Source: Mesostigma viride | Taxonomy: Eukaryota > Streptophyta > Mesostigmatophyceae > Mesostigmatales > Mesostigmataceae | Assembly: GCA_009746045.1 (NCBI GenBank) | Contig: RPFO01000246.1 | Location: 596,642 to 660,641, forward strand | Reading direction: 5' to 3' | Length of the DNA stretch: 64,000 bases | Part shown: in pieces, positions 1 to 13,224 of the stretch | How the letters are laid out: the number at the start of each line of letters is the position of its first letter | Position numbering within the stretch: the first letter of the stretch is position 1 | The notes under the pieces: generated by a model | Database searches by the model: none | The model's input: the letters and a program-made list of their open reading frames with translations, nothing else | Told to the model about the DNA's origin: nothing | Made by a program: the position numbers and the translations under genes

Positions 1-3000
1 TTGGCCCAGCAGTCACAGGCGCCATCGCGGCCGCCCGGCAGGCGACCACCAATGACGGCTGCTCACGTGTGGTGGTCACGCGTGCGGTGCTGCGGCACAT
101 CCGCGCCGCGGGCTTCAGCGTGGAGGTGGCCAAGGCGCGTGTGCCCATCACTGCCATCCTGCAGCAACGCAAGCAGGTGGGTGAGGTGGGATGGGGTGGG
201 CAGTGGATGGAGGGGGTGGGGGGTGGGGGTGAACGGCAGGATGGGGGGAATGGGGGGGAGGGAGGGGGGGGGGGGGGGGGAGAGGCCCACTGCCTCTGGG
301 CACAATTAGGTTGCGACCTGCGCTTACCTCACAGCACTCATCCCAACCCAGTGGCTTCTGCCGGCGGCCAAGTCCAGTGTGGGCATGTACCATTGGAATC
401 TCAGGGCCTATCTTGAACCTCGTGGCCACGGTAGTTGCAGGGCCTGTACGGCTGGATTGCGTTCCAGTGATCGGAGGCAGCAGGAGCTTTCGCTGCCCGT
501 GGGCGGCGGCACAGGATCATTGTCTATGATGATTGGTTGCCATGTTTGTGGCCATCAGGCATTAAGGGGACATGACACATTGAAAGTGCACTTTTCTGGA
601 AAACAGACCTGTGCATGGGATAAAAATCCAGTTATGCTTGGGAACCATAAATATGTGAAAAAAAAAAAATTTCCAGCCACTTGGGGGTGGTACTACCCCC
701 CAGCATGACCCAGTTATGAGCTAAAAATAGAAAAATACGCTATTTTTGGCCGATTTTTCCTAGGAGACTGGGCAAACCAAAAGTGACCAAACCACATATT
801 TTCCTAAAATCCCCACCCTTGCAAATAAATCTGGCTACTCAGGACCACAAAATAAGCACGTTTAGACTATTTGATGGGGTTTAGCCCAAAACACGTATTT
901 TTTTGGTCCTAAAAAATTAAATCAAATAGTAGACACATGCAAAAATTTCAGTGATGACATTTATACTAGGCCTAGGGTGGGAATTTCACTCTCACAAAGT
1001 TTGAGCTCATTCTGAGCACGTTTACTCATGTTGATGGGTGTAAACATGCCCAAAAAAAATGACAGAAAATCCGGGTTATGAGCACAAACAACACCCCTTT
1101 TACACCCTAGCCAACCACTAACTGGGGCAAACCAGGTGCAATTAATCAATAAAATGTATCATAAAGCTTGCCACCAAATTACAGGTCATTCTGATCTAGT
1201 TTGCCCATAGTACATCATGTTATAGCTGCCACCCTGCATGCTTGGTACACTGTGGCATGAGGGACACCATAAGCACATTCCTAAGCTTGCCCCCTGCAAA
1301 TTGGGCACAAGCACGTAAAGCAAATGCTAGATGCTTGAAGAAGACATCCACCGACAAAATCATTACGCAAGCAGGCATGACCACTTGCGGGAATCACCTC
1401 ATAGCTAACACCCAGTCATGATGCTAAAGGATAAAAGGGCCATCCTATGTCATAATAAGCACCTGATCCTTATCATCTAGGAAGCCCCAGCCATGTGTAA
1501 TGGAAGCAAAACATATTGGAAGGAGATAACTATATAACACATGCTCACCTTCCCTACAACTTCACACCTTGTTTTCCAGCAGGCTGAAGAGCCAAGACAA
1601 GCGTTTATGAGCTCGCCAGCTCCTTGCAACGTTGATGCCGCTCCCAGGCAGCTAGGGTCCTTGACTACGCAATATACAATGTCTACCATATGAAAAACTC
1701 AATAAAAGAAAGTGAAGCAGAGCCGCAAAACTGCCCGATCAACTCTTGCTAGCTTTAAGAAGCATGGCATACGCAGCATAAGGCAAAACATTGAAACCTG
1801 CGAAAATCAGATAGCGCAACTGCAACTTAAGTGGCGAACAAAATAATAGCAAGGACACCCGGAATCGGCGCCAAAGCTTCATGCCAGGAACATTTAGAGC
1901 GCAAACAGACCGGGCGGTGACATGCGGCAAATGAACGTACCACGGCCGGCTTTATTTCCTACCCAGGCGCGCGAGACAGCCAGCCATCCATGGATGGCTT
2001 GACCGCGGATCGCGCAGGCCTGAACGATATCATTTCAGAAATGACGGGAAATGGCCGCAGATCGAAGCCGCTTAGGATGTTTTCACGGTTTCCATTACTA
2101 AACGCTTCTTCCTGCATCAATAGAACCCACAAATATTAAATCCTACCGTCGCAGGCACGCATTCTAAATTAATATGTGCGGCCAGATGTTCGGATTAGAC
2201 CCCCGTGCAAATGTGGATTAAGAAAGGCACCGACTTTTCAAATTGTGCATATCTGGCTATGAAACATCATACTAGAACATCGTTTAAAACCACCGGCGTA
2301 CATTTTTCGCTTGTCGCCTGGCCGATTAGGCAAATTTTTACGGAACGCACGTCGCCATGGCCACCTCCGCACGAGGTGTGCGCATTGTGCACCACAATTT
2401 CACGGTCCGGGGGTACCGACGGTATCGGCGCGAATTTTTTGGCGCCAAAAAATTCCGATGTGTCATGTCCCCTTAACTGTAGAGCCATGTACAGCCATGC
2501 ACGGACGTGCACTGACATGCACAGCCATGCACAGCCATGCACAGCCATGCACTGACATGTACAGCCATGCACTGACATGCACAGCCATGCACTGACATGC
2601 ACTGACATGCACTGACATGCACTGACATGCACTGACATGCACTGACATGCACTGACATAATGATGCGGACATGTACCCACGTGGTGACATGTACGGACAT
2701 GAACAGCAATGCACAGACATGTACAGACATATGGCTGAGGATGTCAGCATTGCTGTCTCGCTCCTGTGCTCATGGCGTCTTGCCCTTGCCTACTGGTGGT
2801 CCTCCCCCCCCCCCCGGTTCCTGAGCACAGGACATGGAGCTGTTTGACGTGCTGGGCACAGATCTGGTGAAGGATGAGGATATGGACGACCCCGCGTACA
2901 AGGCGCTGCTCGGGCATGGGTATGTGGGTGGACAATGCAGATGTGGACAATACAGATGGCACGCGGAGACCACCCCGTGCAAGCATATGCCTGCCCGCCC

Positions 3001-6000
3001 GCCCGCCTGCCCGCCCGCCCGCCCGCCCGCCCGCCCGCCCAATGATTGCCATCCAAGCCCTGGATTACCGCCTGGCTGTCCCCTTCACCACCCAGCGTGA
3101 CCATCACATGTCCTGGTGTCGTGTGCCCGACCCAATGTTGAAACATGGCTGCTGTTTACTGGGGAATGTCCATTTACCTCCGCCCCGTCCTCCTCGCTGT
3201 CACAGTTCCAGCGCAGCTCAGCGGACATATTGCGGGTCCCTGGCAGGCGCAGTGGGTCCCTGCACGCTGGCAGAGTACGAGTCCCGCGGCGGATCCACCT
3301 CCGCCCCGGGGAGCCCTACCGGATCCTACGTCCCCGCAGGTGTTTGGGACACGGTGGCGCGCGAGCTGTCCCTGGCCCAGAAAAGCCGTGGGGGCCCAGT
3401 GGTTGGCTGGCCGTCAAGGCACCTCATCTCGCCCTCAGCACGTTTGCTGTCCACTATTTTCGCGGGCGCTGCTGTCGACGACCTCTATGTCGGGTGCGTT
3501 GCCAATCATTCTGCGTGCTGCTCGCCGATGCATGCATGTTTTTGGCCAGCCCTCCGCCGCCTGTTTGAGTGTTTTCTTTGGTTGTTTAGAAGCTTCCCCC
3601 CTCGTGCCGGTCAGATCGTCAGAGAATGGAGCCATGCATTCAGACGCAAGTCGCTAATGTTCATCTGGCGTTTTGTTGACCTTTTTTATGGAACCGGCTG
3701 TGAGTTAGTGTATCTGCCCGTGTGCCTGTAGTAGGCCTGACACCCCAGACATTTCCTGCCGTCCAGGCTTTCATCTTCTATGGATGTTCGACTCTGCCGA
3801 ACATACTAGCCAGTGTGCCCTGCTAAGGAACAGCCAGCAGTTAACGCAGGGGCACGGGTAGCTCTGGTTCACCTGCACGGTCATCTGGTGAACAGGGCTA
3901 CGTTTCCTGGTTGACATTGCGATATGCATGGCAGCAAGGCTTTCGTACGTCGTGGTCCTTCGTCTCTTCTGTCTGGATGACAAGATTGCCACCCAATTAC
4001 ATCTGACACGATACCGTCCTCGCATGCACACGTTGTCGTGGTTGCAGCCTGCGCCATTGGCCCGGCACCTGGGCGACATGCCTATGCCCCCTGGGGGATG
4101 GGAGTGACAACGTTGTACGTCCCAGCACGCCAAGGGCAAAGGAGGACAAGCAACCCGCCAAGAAGCTGGTCCGGAAACTGGTTCGGAAACCGGCCAAGGC
4201 GGCAGCGACGGCGCCAGTGAAACCCGCGGCAGCAAAGTACACAGAGGGCCCCTTCTACGGCAAGTGGCGGCCTCAAAGGCTATCCCCCCTGTAAGTGGCC
4301 ATGTCCTATCATGGGGGCCTGGAGCTGACTCAAGTTGTTCTTAATATGCTGTCCTGGACATGGGTCAAGCTGGATTCTGTGGCACTCGGTGCATCTCCCG
4401 TGGTAAATCCACTTGTTCATCTGCTGCTACTTGTTGATTTGCTGCCTGTATGACCTTGCTGGCTGCCGCACACCAGGATTTCCTGGCGATTCCCCCATGG
4501 GGCGGGTGCCTGACGCCCCCAAGCTCTCTGTGTATGGTTCCGGCAATTCACATCCCTCACACCCTTCCCCCCCCCTTGGTGCTTCTCACGTATTGCCATC
4601 CCCTGGCCACCCCTGCTTACCTGCATATTGCGCATGCCCGTGCAACCCCCTGCCTTCGGCCACGCAGGGTCATCCGCTGGGACGGCCGCGCAGTGTGGCC
4701 CCCCTTGAGCCTACACACCACGGCGCGGTGTCGGGACATGCTGCGGCTGGCGCTTGGCCGCGCCACGGATGTCATCCCCCTCAGCAGGTATGCACTGCTG
4801 ATGTCATCCCCCTCAACAGGCATGCGCCACTGATGCCTAGCAGGTATGCGCCAGTCAAACCTTTTTGGAATCTAGTTTTGGTTGGTACCTCGGCACTTGA
4901 GAGGTTGACACCTCAGCTCCTCTGGATCCGCTGTCCAGCCCGCGCCAGCATCCGCTGACCCTTTCGTAATCAGCTCAGACATACTGTACCCCGCGAACCT
5001 GGTGTTCGTGCTGGCCACTGGGTAGTAGCAGGAGCATAGCAAAACTGCGGCAATGGTGTAGTAAGCGAATAGCAAGGGCATGGCAGTGAAGAGCTTGCCC
5101 TTTGTGGGATAGATGCTTGTGCTGGGAATTCATGCTGATTAGCATCCGATCTTACTTTTCAGTGGACCTACCTACGTTCCTACCTCACTTCTTGTGGCAT
5201 CTGCTGCCTTTCAATCACTTTGACGCTGGCCCCTCAGCCCCCTGCTCCAGTTCGAGGGCCGCGGGGCCGCGCTGGAAGGCGCCTACCAGGCATGGCGTCG
5301 GCAGCACCTCGGGTCCTGGACACTCACCTGGCTCAGCATGCTGGCCGACGCGCTGCTGCTTGTGTGCGCCGCAGCACTGCTGCTGACGCTGGTGAGGGAT
5401 GGCGCTCAGAAGCGCGAGGGGCGGTGGTGCAGTGGTCATGCGATGTGGTAGCTCACTCTGTGGTTGCACGAAATGTAACACTGGCACCATGTCACGATCA
5501 TGTCGATGTATTGCAGCGATGCGGTGTGGTAGCTCGCCCTGTGGTTGCACGTTGGCTGGAAGCCAGCAAAGTGGTTGCCAGGGAGGCAGTCGCAGGAACG
5601 GTCATGGGCTGTGGTGTGTGGCAGCCCAGGGTCTTACTGCTGGAAAGTTGCCCACCATGCACGTTCCCTGTGACATGTGCTTTAGAATGCAAGTCGGCCA
5701 CTTTTGACACTGCAAGAGGTTGCAGGTGCATGCAAGGTTGGGATGCCTGCATTGCCAGCGCACCCGGAGGGCTCTAGCATGCTGGCAGTGCCGATGAAGG
5801 GCCACGACCCCTTCATGCTCCGTGTGCTTGTGCTGCTGAAAATGCCAATATTGTGGATGGGCTTGCTCTGCTCTTACTATCCGCATGCCCTTGCTTTCTG
5901 TGGGAATCGTGGCAACTTCCACACAACGGGTGCGACAACAGTGGCAGGACATGGCCCAGGGTGACAACCTCCCTGGGCAACCTGGCACATTGGTTGCTGG

Positions 6001-9000
6001 CAAGGGGCGGCTGGATGCTGGGCTGATCTTCATTTTCATCTTCCTCCAGGCGAGTTCAGGGTCAAAAGCATCGGGCTTGGGCCCATATGGGACACGGACC
6101 AGCAAGAAAGTGATCTTAGTGGGAAAGCATCTACACAGATTCCATCGTGCTCCCTGTTGTACGTTGCCTGACACTCTGGATGGATGGAGCTGATCTGGCC
6201 AGTACATTATTTGCTAGCCTATCCCCCACAGTGACAGCATGGACATTTCCTGCTGGCTGCTTCTGTGCACGGTTTTGGGGTCCCATGTATGTGTACCAGG
6301 CTTTTCCAGCCCTTTTTCCAGGTTGATTCCCACATCGCAGCTGTCATCACTGCTGTGCTTTCATTATGGCAAGGCATTCGCAGTTTTCGTTACCTATAAT
6401 CCACATGGCCTTTCCTTGTAGAGTGTGTGGACGCCTGGGAAGTCGCTGTAGGGTGCCTTCAACCCTTTCTACTTGCCTCCTTATTTCACGGTGTGCAAGC
6501 ACTAGATAACCCGATGTGCTTACATGTTTGTGGCATGCTGTTTCCCCTGACGTCTGTGCCCCACCCGATTCAGCTTCCCTCTTCTCTCTACTCACTACCA
6601 CCGGCAACACTCCCCACCTCCACCCAAATCCCATCATGTCACCATTGGCCCGCGGCGCAGTGGGTGGCCCTGCGCGCGCCGCTGCCCACTCCCCGCAAGC
6701 TGGCCCTGCTGCTCACCGCGCCAGTGGCCTACCTGTTGGGCCGCGCGGCGTTGCTGCTCTTCCTCGGATCCCTGGGCTCTACGCCGCTGCAGGTGGGCCC
6801 CAGTCGCTGCACCCTCGCCCCCCCGCCCCCCCGTTCCCTACCACGAGTACATGGCCCACGGGAGTGTCATGTGTTTGTTGTCTATGCAACTGCGGTAGAC
6901 GAGGCTGATTCTGTCTACAAGCAAGGCATTAGTTTTCTCGCACTTTAGCCAAACACTTGTGGGGGGGCAGATTTCCTCATTCATCTTCACTGCCCGGCTG
7001 TGACTTTGAGCTTAAGCCCGTGCCATGGGCAGTGAGCAGGATGGCATAGGCGCGTGAAGCTGGTAAGGAGGCTGGCGTGTGCTTGCCACTGATGTAGTGG
7101 TATAATAGGAAGCACCGTACGATCTGGCCAGCATGCCCCATGCGTCGCGGGACGATGGCAGAAAATAAAGGTATCGCTCTGGCTTGATGACCGAGTTTGC
7201 ACAACTGAGAGGGCCATCTGGTCTTGGAGCGTTCTTGGTAGAGTGCCACGTGGTTAAGGCATGCAGGGCTGACTGTGAAGGAGCAGGTGGCGTGTGCCAG
7301 TCTCTTTTGACTGTGTGACATGTGCTACAGTAAGTTGCAATATCCTCTGGCTCTTGCTCGCCCACAGCTTCGTCATAGGCACATGTGGGTATGGCTGTCT
7401 CCGGCAGTTCAAGTGCAAGGCTGTCCCTTTGGCGGCAGTATTGTCCACGCTGTTCAGCATTCAAGTATCACCCAGCACGTGTTCTCAAAGAGTTGAGGGT
7501 GTGCCAGCGTGATGTCGTCGCCTAGCCAAACAAAGGTCCTCAGACATATTTCTATTTCCTTGTCAGCTGTGCCTGCCGCGATTCACTCCATGAGACAGGC
7601 TTGTGAGCACCCACTGCACTGTTATGGTTACAGTTTTCTTGTGCCAGATAAACCACCAGAAGCCTGACTTGCGATGGCATCTTTTCTTTGTGACTTCAGC
7701 AGTGGAGTCTTTTGCTGCATGGGGTGTCCTAGGCACTCACCCGTGCCTTGTGACTGATTTCTGTGCACGCAGGCGCTCCATTCCCATCGGGGACCCTCGT
7801 GGTCATCCATGGCTCTGTACCTGCTGGCCATGGTGGCGCTGCTCCTACTGGCAATGGTCACCCAGGTAAGCATGGGGCAAGCAATTGATGGGTTGGGTGG
7901 GTCGGAGGCGGCGGATCTCTTGAAGGGGTACCATTGGTGGCAAGTGATGCATGGTTAGAAATAGCAGCTCTTTTCCCATGGGTCATCATCAGCGCATCCC
8001 TCGGAATCCCTGGTCGGGAAAAGGATGCTGTATCTTGTGGTCATAGCAGCAAGTACCCTTGTGTCCTGACCATGTACCACATGGCATGACCCTGAATTCA
8101 ATTAGTTTGATTTCATGCCTCTGAAACCTACGTTAGTGCCACGCCAGCTGGTTCAGAACACATTACTGGGCTATGCATTGCTCGAATATACGCAACCCTT
8201 TTCATGTCTCCGCTGGCTTGAGCCATTATGTCCGCGTCACACCCAAGTATGCTCACCACCAGAGATGCCAGTGTTGTGATTGCTGTAGCTGCTCGCTGAT
8301 GTCAAGAGTAGATGCCTGCCCCCACGGCAGATCAGGCCAGCGGACACTCCATCAGAGCGTCTGTGTGAGCCTCTGTAATTACAGCCTTATGCGATTTTAC
8401 CTTGCACACTTTACATGCTTGCATGCAAGATGGAAATGATAGGGGGCCCACGCAGCGCACACTTTTCCCACTAGTTTGCTTCCAGGCAACAGGAAGAGGA
8501 GCGCCATGACCTGCAGGGGCAGGGCGTTTTATTTATGCAGCCGGTAGTTTTGGACCACTGGCTACTATAAAGTACATGGCCACTTCGTTGGAATGCTAGC
8601 ATTGGGCACACTGTCCTTGCCTGGCCAACCATGACACGTTGTCGGGTGGGGAGGCCACCCTGCCTTCCGGTTTGCATTGCGCATCCCACACCTTATTGTC
8701 CCAGGCCAAAAATTCCATCCTGTAAAGCGTTAAATCAGCATGTTCCTTGTAAATCGGCGGGTGCCCCTGTTGACCATCCTTAACTCCCCTTCCTTCCCTT
8801 CCCTTCCCTTCCCTTCCCCCACCCCCGGGCCCCACAGGAGCACCTGGCGCGCCGCCTGTTCCTGCTGGAGGAGGAGCGGCACGAGCAGCGTCTGCGCATG
8901 GACCGCATACGCTTCGGGGAGGCCCCCTGTTCCCTCATGCTGGCAAAGGTAACAAGATCTTCCAGATAACACGACTTAATTAGAGGTGATTCAACTTAAC

Positions 9001-12000
9001 ATTGTAGAACTGCCCTGTAGCCCCAAACAGGCAACATTGTTAGCAGAGGCAAAGGGGACTGTGCTGCACAGAAGCTGTGACTGCTGGCTGAATCCAGTAC
9101 AGGATGCACACCAATGTACTTCGCTAAGCACATCTTGCTTTCTTCTCCCGCAGCATCCTCGCATTCAACGGCATGTCACAGCTTGTCACATTGGGTGGTG
9201 CTTGAGGTACCAGGCAATGGCAATAGCTGGCTTTTAGTACAATGAATGGAGTGCCATTTCCAAACTAAGCAACGTTTCCTTTCGTAAACTGTGAATGCCC
9301 TGACTGCGCGTGGCTCTCGGCATCCTGCAGTCTAAAGCCTTAGTCACTGAGTGAAGAGTCATGATGTGTGTGACATTGGCAGTGTGGCGATCATGAGACA
9401 TCGGACAGCGCGTTTCTTGCCAAGCATTCACATTACGTGTGGGACTGAATATTGGTAAAAGGTGAAACGAGGTGCATATGAGTCGTCACACATTTATCAG
9501 TGCTTAATAAGGGAGAGCATGGACTTGTTAGTTGTAACTCGTTAGTTCTCAGCAGATGCAGTCTCTCAGCAAACGGCTGTCACGCTCGGGGAGTTGCTCG
9601 CATCGCTGGCTTGCTGTTGTATAATCTTTTTCCACGTAATGGTGTTCGGCACTGTATCGCATGCCATCCCTTTCTCAGTCTCCGCCAATTGTGCCTGCCC
9701 TTTATGCATGCAGAGCCTCCTCTTTCTCCACAGCCATATTGTAAACATTTTTATACGCTGACACATGTCACGAGCCGTGGCGGCTGGCTGTCATCCAGGT
9801 TCCTGGGCAGGACCAGCTCGTGACAGCTGGCAGTGCATTCGATGGCGTGACAGTCATCAGGGGACACTTTCCTGAGCTCACGGCCAGCATCTTTGCTGCG
9901 TTTACGCCGGTGAGGCCTTGAGCAAAAAGCTTTTTTGATTGATATCACATATGGTAGTCTTGTACATGATGGGCTGTCTGTCAATTTAGATTTATGGGCA
10001 GTCTTCATCGTCTTTTCCAGCAGGCCGCTGCATCATGCAAAGTTCGACCATTAATTACATGGATTTGTCACACTTGTCATGGTGCACCATAGACTTGAAC
10101 CACTGACCTGTTTGACAAGTTTGCTCCATGCCAACGTGTCATGGCCCTTCGCCAGCTTTACAATCAAACGCTTGCTATGTTGTGGCACAATAATCGACCG
10201 GTTGGACAAACAACACCAGTACTTTTTGAATTATATCAGCTCAGTTTGTGGCTGGGTGCCCACTCTCAGGTCATTTATGTATATTATATGCTACTGGCTC
10301 GGTACATTTATGTAATCCATGAATCAAGTCCTTTATCCATCTGTCCATCTATCCTCCAGCCCCCTCCCCCTCCCCTCCCCACCCTCCCCACCCTCCCCAC
10401 CCCACCCTCCCCACCCTCCCCACCCTCCCCACCCTCCCCACCCTCCCCACCCTCCCCACCCTCCCCACCCTCCCCACCCTCCCCACCCTCCCCACCCTCC
10501 CCACCCTTCTCACCCTACCCCACCACCACCACAAATATATATACCCGCATCCCTCCATTTATCCATCCACCCACCCTTCATCTCTGCCTCCATGCCTCCC
10601 TTGCCTCCACAACCTCCCCTTCCGCTGACCATGCCCTCCCTCCCTCACGACCAAGTGTCCGTCCGCCTATGCCTGGCCATGGTTGGCCCTTCCGCGAGGC
10701 CTTCACCCACTACGGCCCACGGACTGACAACACCTTTTCTTGCTGTCCTCGGGCGCCCATGTCCCTTGGCATCTGTCCGTGGCGGGTGCCAGCTCCAAGT
10801 CGCCACCGTGCTGACGCTGCTCCAGAACGGGATGGCTGAGCTGGCCGAACAGCACGGGGTGCTGCTGGTGCGTGCTCAGGGCTGCTTGGGTGGCCATGGC
10901 CGCGATCCAGCCAGACCATGCTCTATTACCGGCAGTATGCACATGCATTCTGCCCTTCAAGCAGTTACGCACTTCTTGCACATCTGTCACCATCGCGCTT
11001 GCCACGATGGAGCCTAATGGATGGTGGAGCCTAGTAGGGTTGTTGTATGGACCTTGGGTCCAACCGTTTGCCCCTAAAGATCATATCATCCATATAGCGT
11101 TCACTTTTTCGTTGATCACGTGTAGAGTGCCATGCCGCGCTCTATACCACGACGTCCACTGATTCCCCTCAAACTGTTACCCAACCACGCGCTATGTGCC
11201 CTCCTCGGCCAAGCAGCTGCAGTCTTCTGTGTGGGACGGCTTCTGCTGCATCGGGGGGGTGCCGGGGCTCCCAGGCACGGCAGGGCCGGCCCAGGCATCA
11301 TGGCATGGGCATGAGTCGGCACCTGCGGCAGGTGTCGCTAGGTGCTTGTCCTTGGCCACGGCAACCTTTGTGCTGGAGCGGCGCGCGTGCAATTACTTGG
11401 CTGCGGCTGCGCTGTGGCTGGAGGCGAGGCCACGCATTGACGAAGCCGGCAAGGGGCTTGGCCTGGCGGTCGGGGCACACACGGGCTCGATCGTGGTGGG
11501 AAATGTGAGTGGTGTAATCCTGTGTAGTGCATGGCAACAGAGTGTGAAGATGCAAAGTCACATTTATAGAAATTGCATCAAGAGCAGCTCGGGAGTAATG
11601 GGACCTGGGCAATCTGGGCGGGGGGTGGGGTGGGGGGGTGGGGGTAAAGCAAGTGAGGGCAAAGGGAGGAAGGGGCAAAGTAAGAAAGTTATGCTCAATA
11701 ATTGCAATATGCATCGATATTTCAACCGGGAACATACGGCTTTGATATGTAACTCTAGCATCTGTGTTGCGGTTTGCATCGCTGCCGTGTTTGGTGAAAC
11801 TAAAGCAGCCGGCCACTTTCGTGCTGTGTGCACATCGCCGCTCGTCCTACCTTGTATCACCCTTTGCCTGTTTTCCAGCTCATGTCCAAGCTGGGCGGAC
11901 ACCTGGAAGCCTGGGGAGACACCATCAAGGTGTCTTGGCAATTGATGCTGGAGGCCGCGGCTGGAGAGATTCATGTCAGCCAAGCGACGCAGACCCTTGG

Positions 12001-12070
12001 CAAGGCTGTATTTGGGAAAGATCGCTTCTTATGGAGGGATGGAGTCTCGTACACGTTTCCAGGGGTGTAA
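1..12070 (+). CDS. Membrane-anchored class III nucleotidyl cyclase-like protein, C-terminal 661 residues, probable pseudo-cyclase
   Basis: Thirteen exons join with consistent phase: 3-176 (5' end outside the window), 2831-2919, 3206-3493, 4126-4290, 4668-4787, 5238-5391, 6661-6792, 7773-7865, 8838-8948, 9799-9909, 10793-10867, 11223-11504 and 11879-12070 (TAA at 12068). All have GT donors and AG acceptors. Exons 6-8 encode three hydrophobic, probably membrane-spanning helices (about residues 305-330, 345-372 and 387-404). Exon 9 is a charged linker (LLEEERHEQRL). Exons 10-13 show the order of a class III cyclase domain: VTVI, then LQVATVLTLLQ, then WDGFCCIGGVPG, GLAVGAHTG and finally WGDTIKVSW...GEIHVSQAT. 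The first metal-binding Asp, the Lys before the second Asp, and the late Asn and Arg of active cyclases are replaced by His, Ser, Lys and Gln. Only the second Asp remains. It may be a regulatory or heterodimer partner. Exon 11 has a poor polypyrimidine tract and is the weakest call. The N-terminal part is not recognised. Confidence 0.72.
566..2472. mobile_element. TTAA-flanked non-autonomous DNA transposon in cyclase intron 1
   Basis: A perfect 15-bp inverted repeat, GGGGACATGACACAT at 566-580 and its complement at 2458-2472, is bounded on both sides by TTAA (562-565 and 2473-2476). The 1.9-kb interior is more AT-rich than the host exons and has no transposase-like ORF. TTAA duplication is typical of piggyBac and Kolobok elements. 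The interior gives no superfamily evidence. It lies wholly within intron 1 (177-2830) of the cyclase-like gene. Confidence 0.72.
2477..2730. repeat. 10-bp tandem repeat (ACATGCACTG and variants)
   Basis: Repeats of ACATGCACTG and ACAGCCATGC run from about 2490 to 2656 and then decay. The array directly abuts the right end of the TTAA element. All local ORFs here simply read through the repeat. Confidence 0.85.
2990..3041. repeat. (GCCC)n microsatellite in intron 2
   Basis: A GCCC/GCCT tetranucleotide tract in the short intron between exons 2 and 3 of the cyclase-like gene. It is compositionally close to the large CCTG tract at 33-34 kb. Confidence 0.8.
4768..4856 (+). repeat. Tandemly duplicated exon end and 5' splice site
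   Basis: The end of exon 5, GATGTCATCCCCCTCAGCAG followed by GTATGC, is followed at once by a second copy (GATGTCATCCCCCTCAACAG then GCATGC) and a third partial copy (CCTAGCAG then GTATGCGCCA). Copies 1 and 3 keep a GT donor and copy 2 has GC. The downstream reading frame requires copy 1. Confidence 0.7.
10358..10515. repeat. 9-bp pyrimidine-rich minisatellite (CCCACCCTC)n
   Basis: About 15 near-perfect copies of a C-rich 9-mer in the intron before exon 11 of the cyclase-like gene. Purely C/T/A on this strand, so strongly strand-asymmetric and possibly structure-forming. Confidence 0.85.
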
Positions 12071-13224
12071 ATGCAGGACTGAATGGGGGGTTGCCAGGCC
12101 CATCGCTGTTGCTACATCTTGTGGTGTGATGTGCTAGGGAGAATTGACGTGGCTGGCTGGGTTCCCTGGGCTGGTAGTGCCATGTGATGTGGGTTCACCT
12201 CTTGGCAAGCGCGTATTTATTTGACGGTAGCCAGTAGCTTTGCAGAGTGCTGAGTGATACAAGAGCCGTGTTTTCTCTACGCTGCTTTGCTTGTGCTCTG
12301 ATTAGCCCTGTGTACACCAGTCGCTCAACTGCGCCAGTTGAATACTTAGGATGCTGATAATGTTGCTGGACTCCTAAGGAGTTTGGTGGGGAGTGGGGAC
12401 GCTTCTTGCAGTGAACGGAAAGCTGTGCTGGCGACTTAGCACAGTTGTGGTTATTGAACATCTGGTCCATGAAACTTCATGGTTTCTTTTGTGCGCACAT
12501 GGCAGGGAGTCGGCCAGTGCTGCACGAAGACCACACAGCAAACCAGCCATTCTGGTGTGTTAGCTTTTTATGTGAGAAGTTGACGAAGACATCTGAAGAA
12601 ACGTGTGATGTGAACATCTGTGGAGATACATGTGTGGCCGTAACATGTCTTGTGGTGTTGCGTACTTTCTTGCACGTGCATGCTCAACGGCATGCATCAT
12701 GAGTACTCTGGAGAATGGTGTATTATTAGTTCTTGCACGTGCATGCTCAACGGCATGCATCATGAGTACTCTGGAGAATGGTGTATTATTAGGTGAATTC
12801 ATGCTGACGTTCAATTGTAACCTAAATTATAACTTCTTCTTGTTAATACATCATTATATGCTTGACGCAACAGAGTGGAGATGTATGTAGCAACCAACGT
12901 ATAGTTAGTCATCTGTACGTATCTATAGGTGTCGATACTCATCTGGCCCAACTTGAGCGTGCAGGCAGCCGGCCAAACTCATGATTCCTCTTGTTAAGTG
13001 GCGGGAGAGCAATCGCAGCAGTGGACAGTGCTTACAACTGGACACTCCTAGCCGCTAGGAACACCTGCCCTGATCACGCGATGCTGTTTTTAGCAAAACC
13101 GTCTAGGTCTCGATGAACGATAGGCCAGCCATGCATAATTTGAAATGTCCACGGCCACCTCCATTCATTTCCATAATCCTGAATGACTCAACAAACGCGG
13201 ACAAAATTACAGCAGGCTCGAGCT
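12071..13224. other. 3' flank and intergenic DNA with one 63-bp tandem duplication
   Basis: No gene is supported. TGTAA overlaps the cyclase stop codon, but an algal-type polyadenylation signal is not proved. A 63-bp unit containing GCACGTGCATGCTCAACG is present twice in tandem at about 12668-12793, almost without differences, so it is a recent duplication. Confidence 0.6.

Noticed and set aside
1-176. Exon 1 of the cyclase-like gene as a receiver domain
   Set aside because: The VVVTRAVLRHIRAAGFSVEVA segment looks a little like a receiver start, but the acidic residues and the phospho-acceptor region are not found in the next exons.
2267-2750. Cys/Met/Ser/Val-rich minus ORFs suggestive of metallothionein-like proteins
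   Set aside because: Produced by the 10-bp ACATGCACTG tandem repeat; no start context or splice support.
3206-3339. Shorter exon 3 ending at the GTGTTT donor at 3340
   Set aside because: It leaves phase 1, which leads to a stop in exon 4. Ending at 3493 (GTGCGT) gives the phase exon 4 needs.
9151-9199. An additional cyclase exon (HPRIQRHVTACHIG) between exons 9 and 10
   Set aside because: Has a good acceptor, but no donor keeps the phase, while exons 9 and 10 join directly in phase 0.
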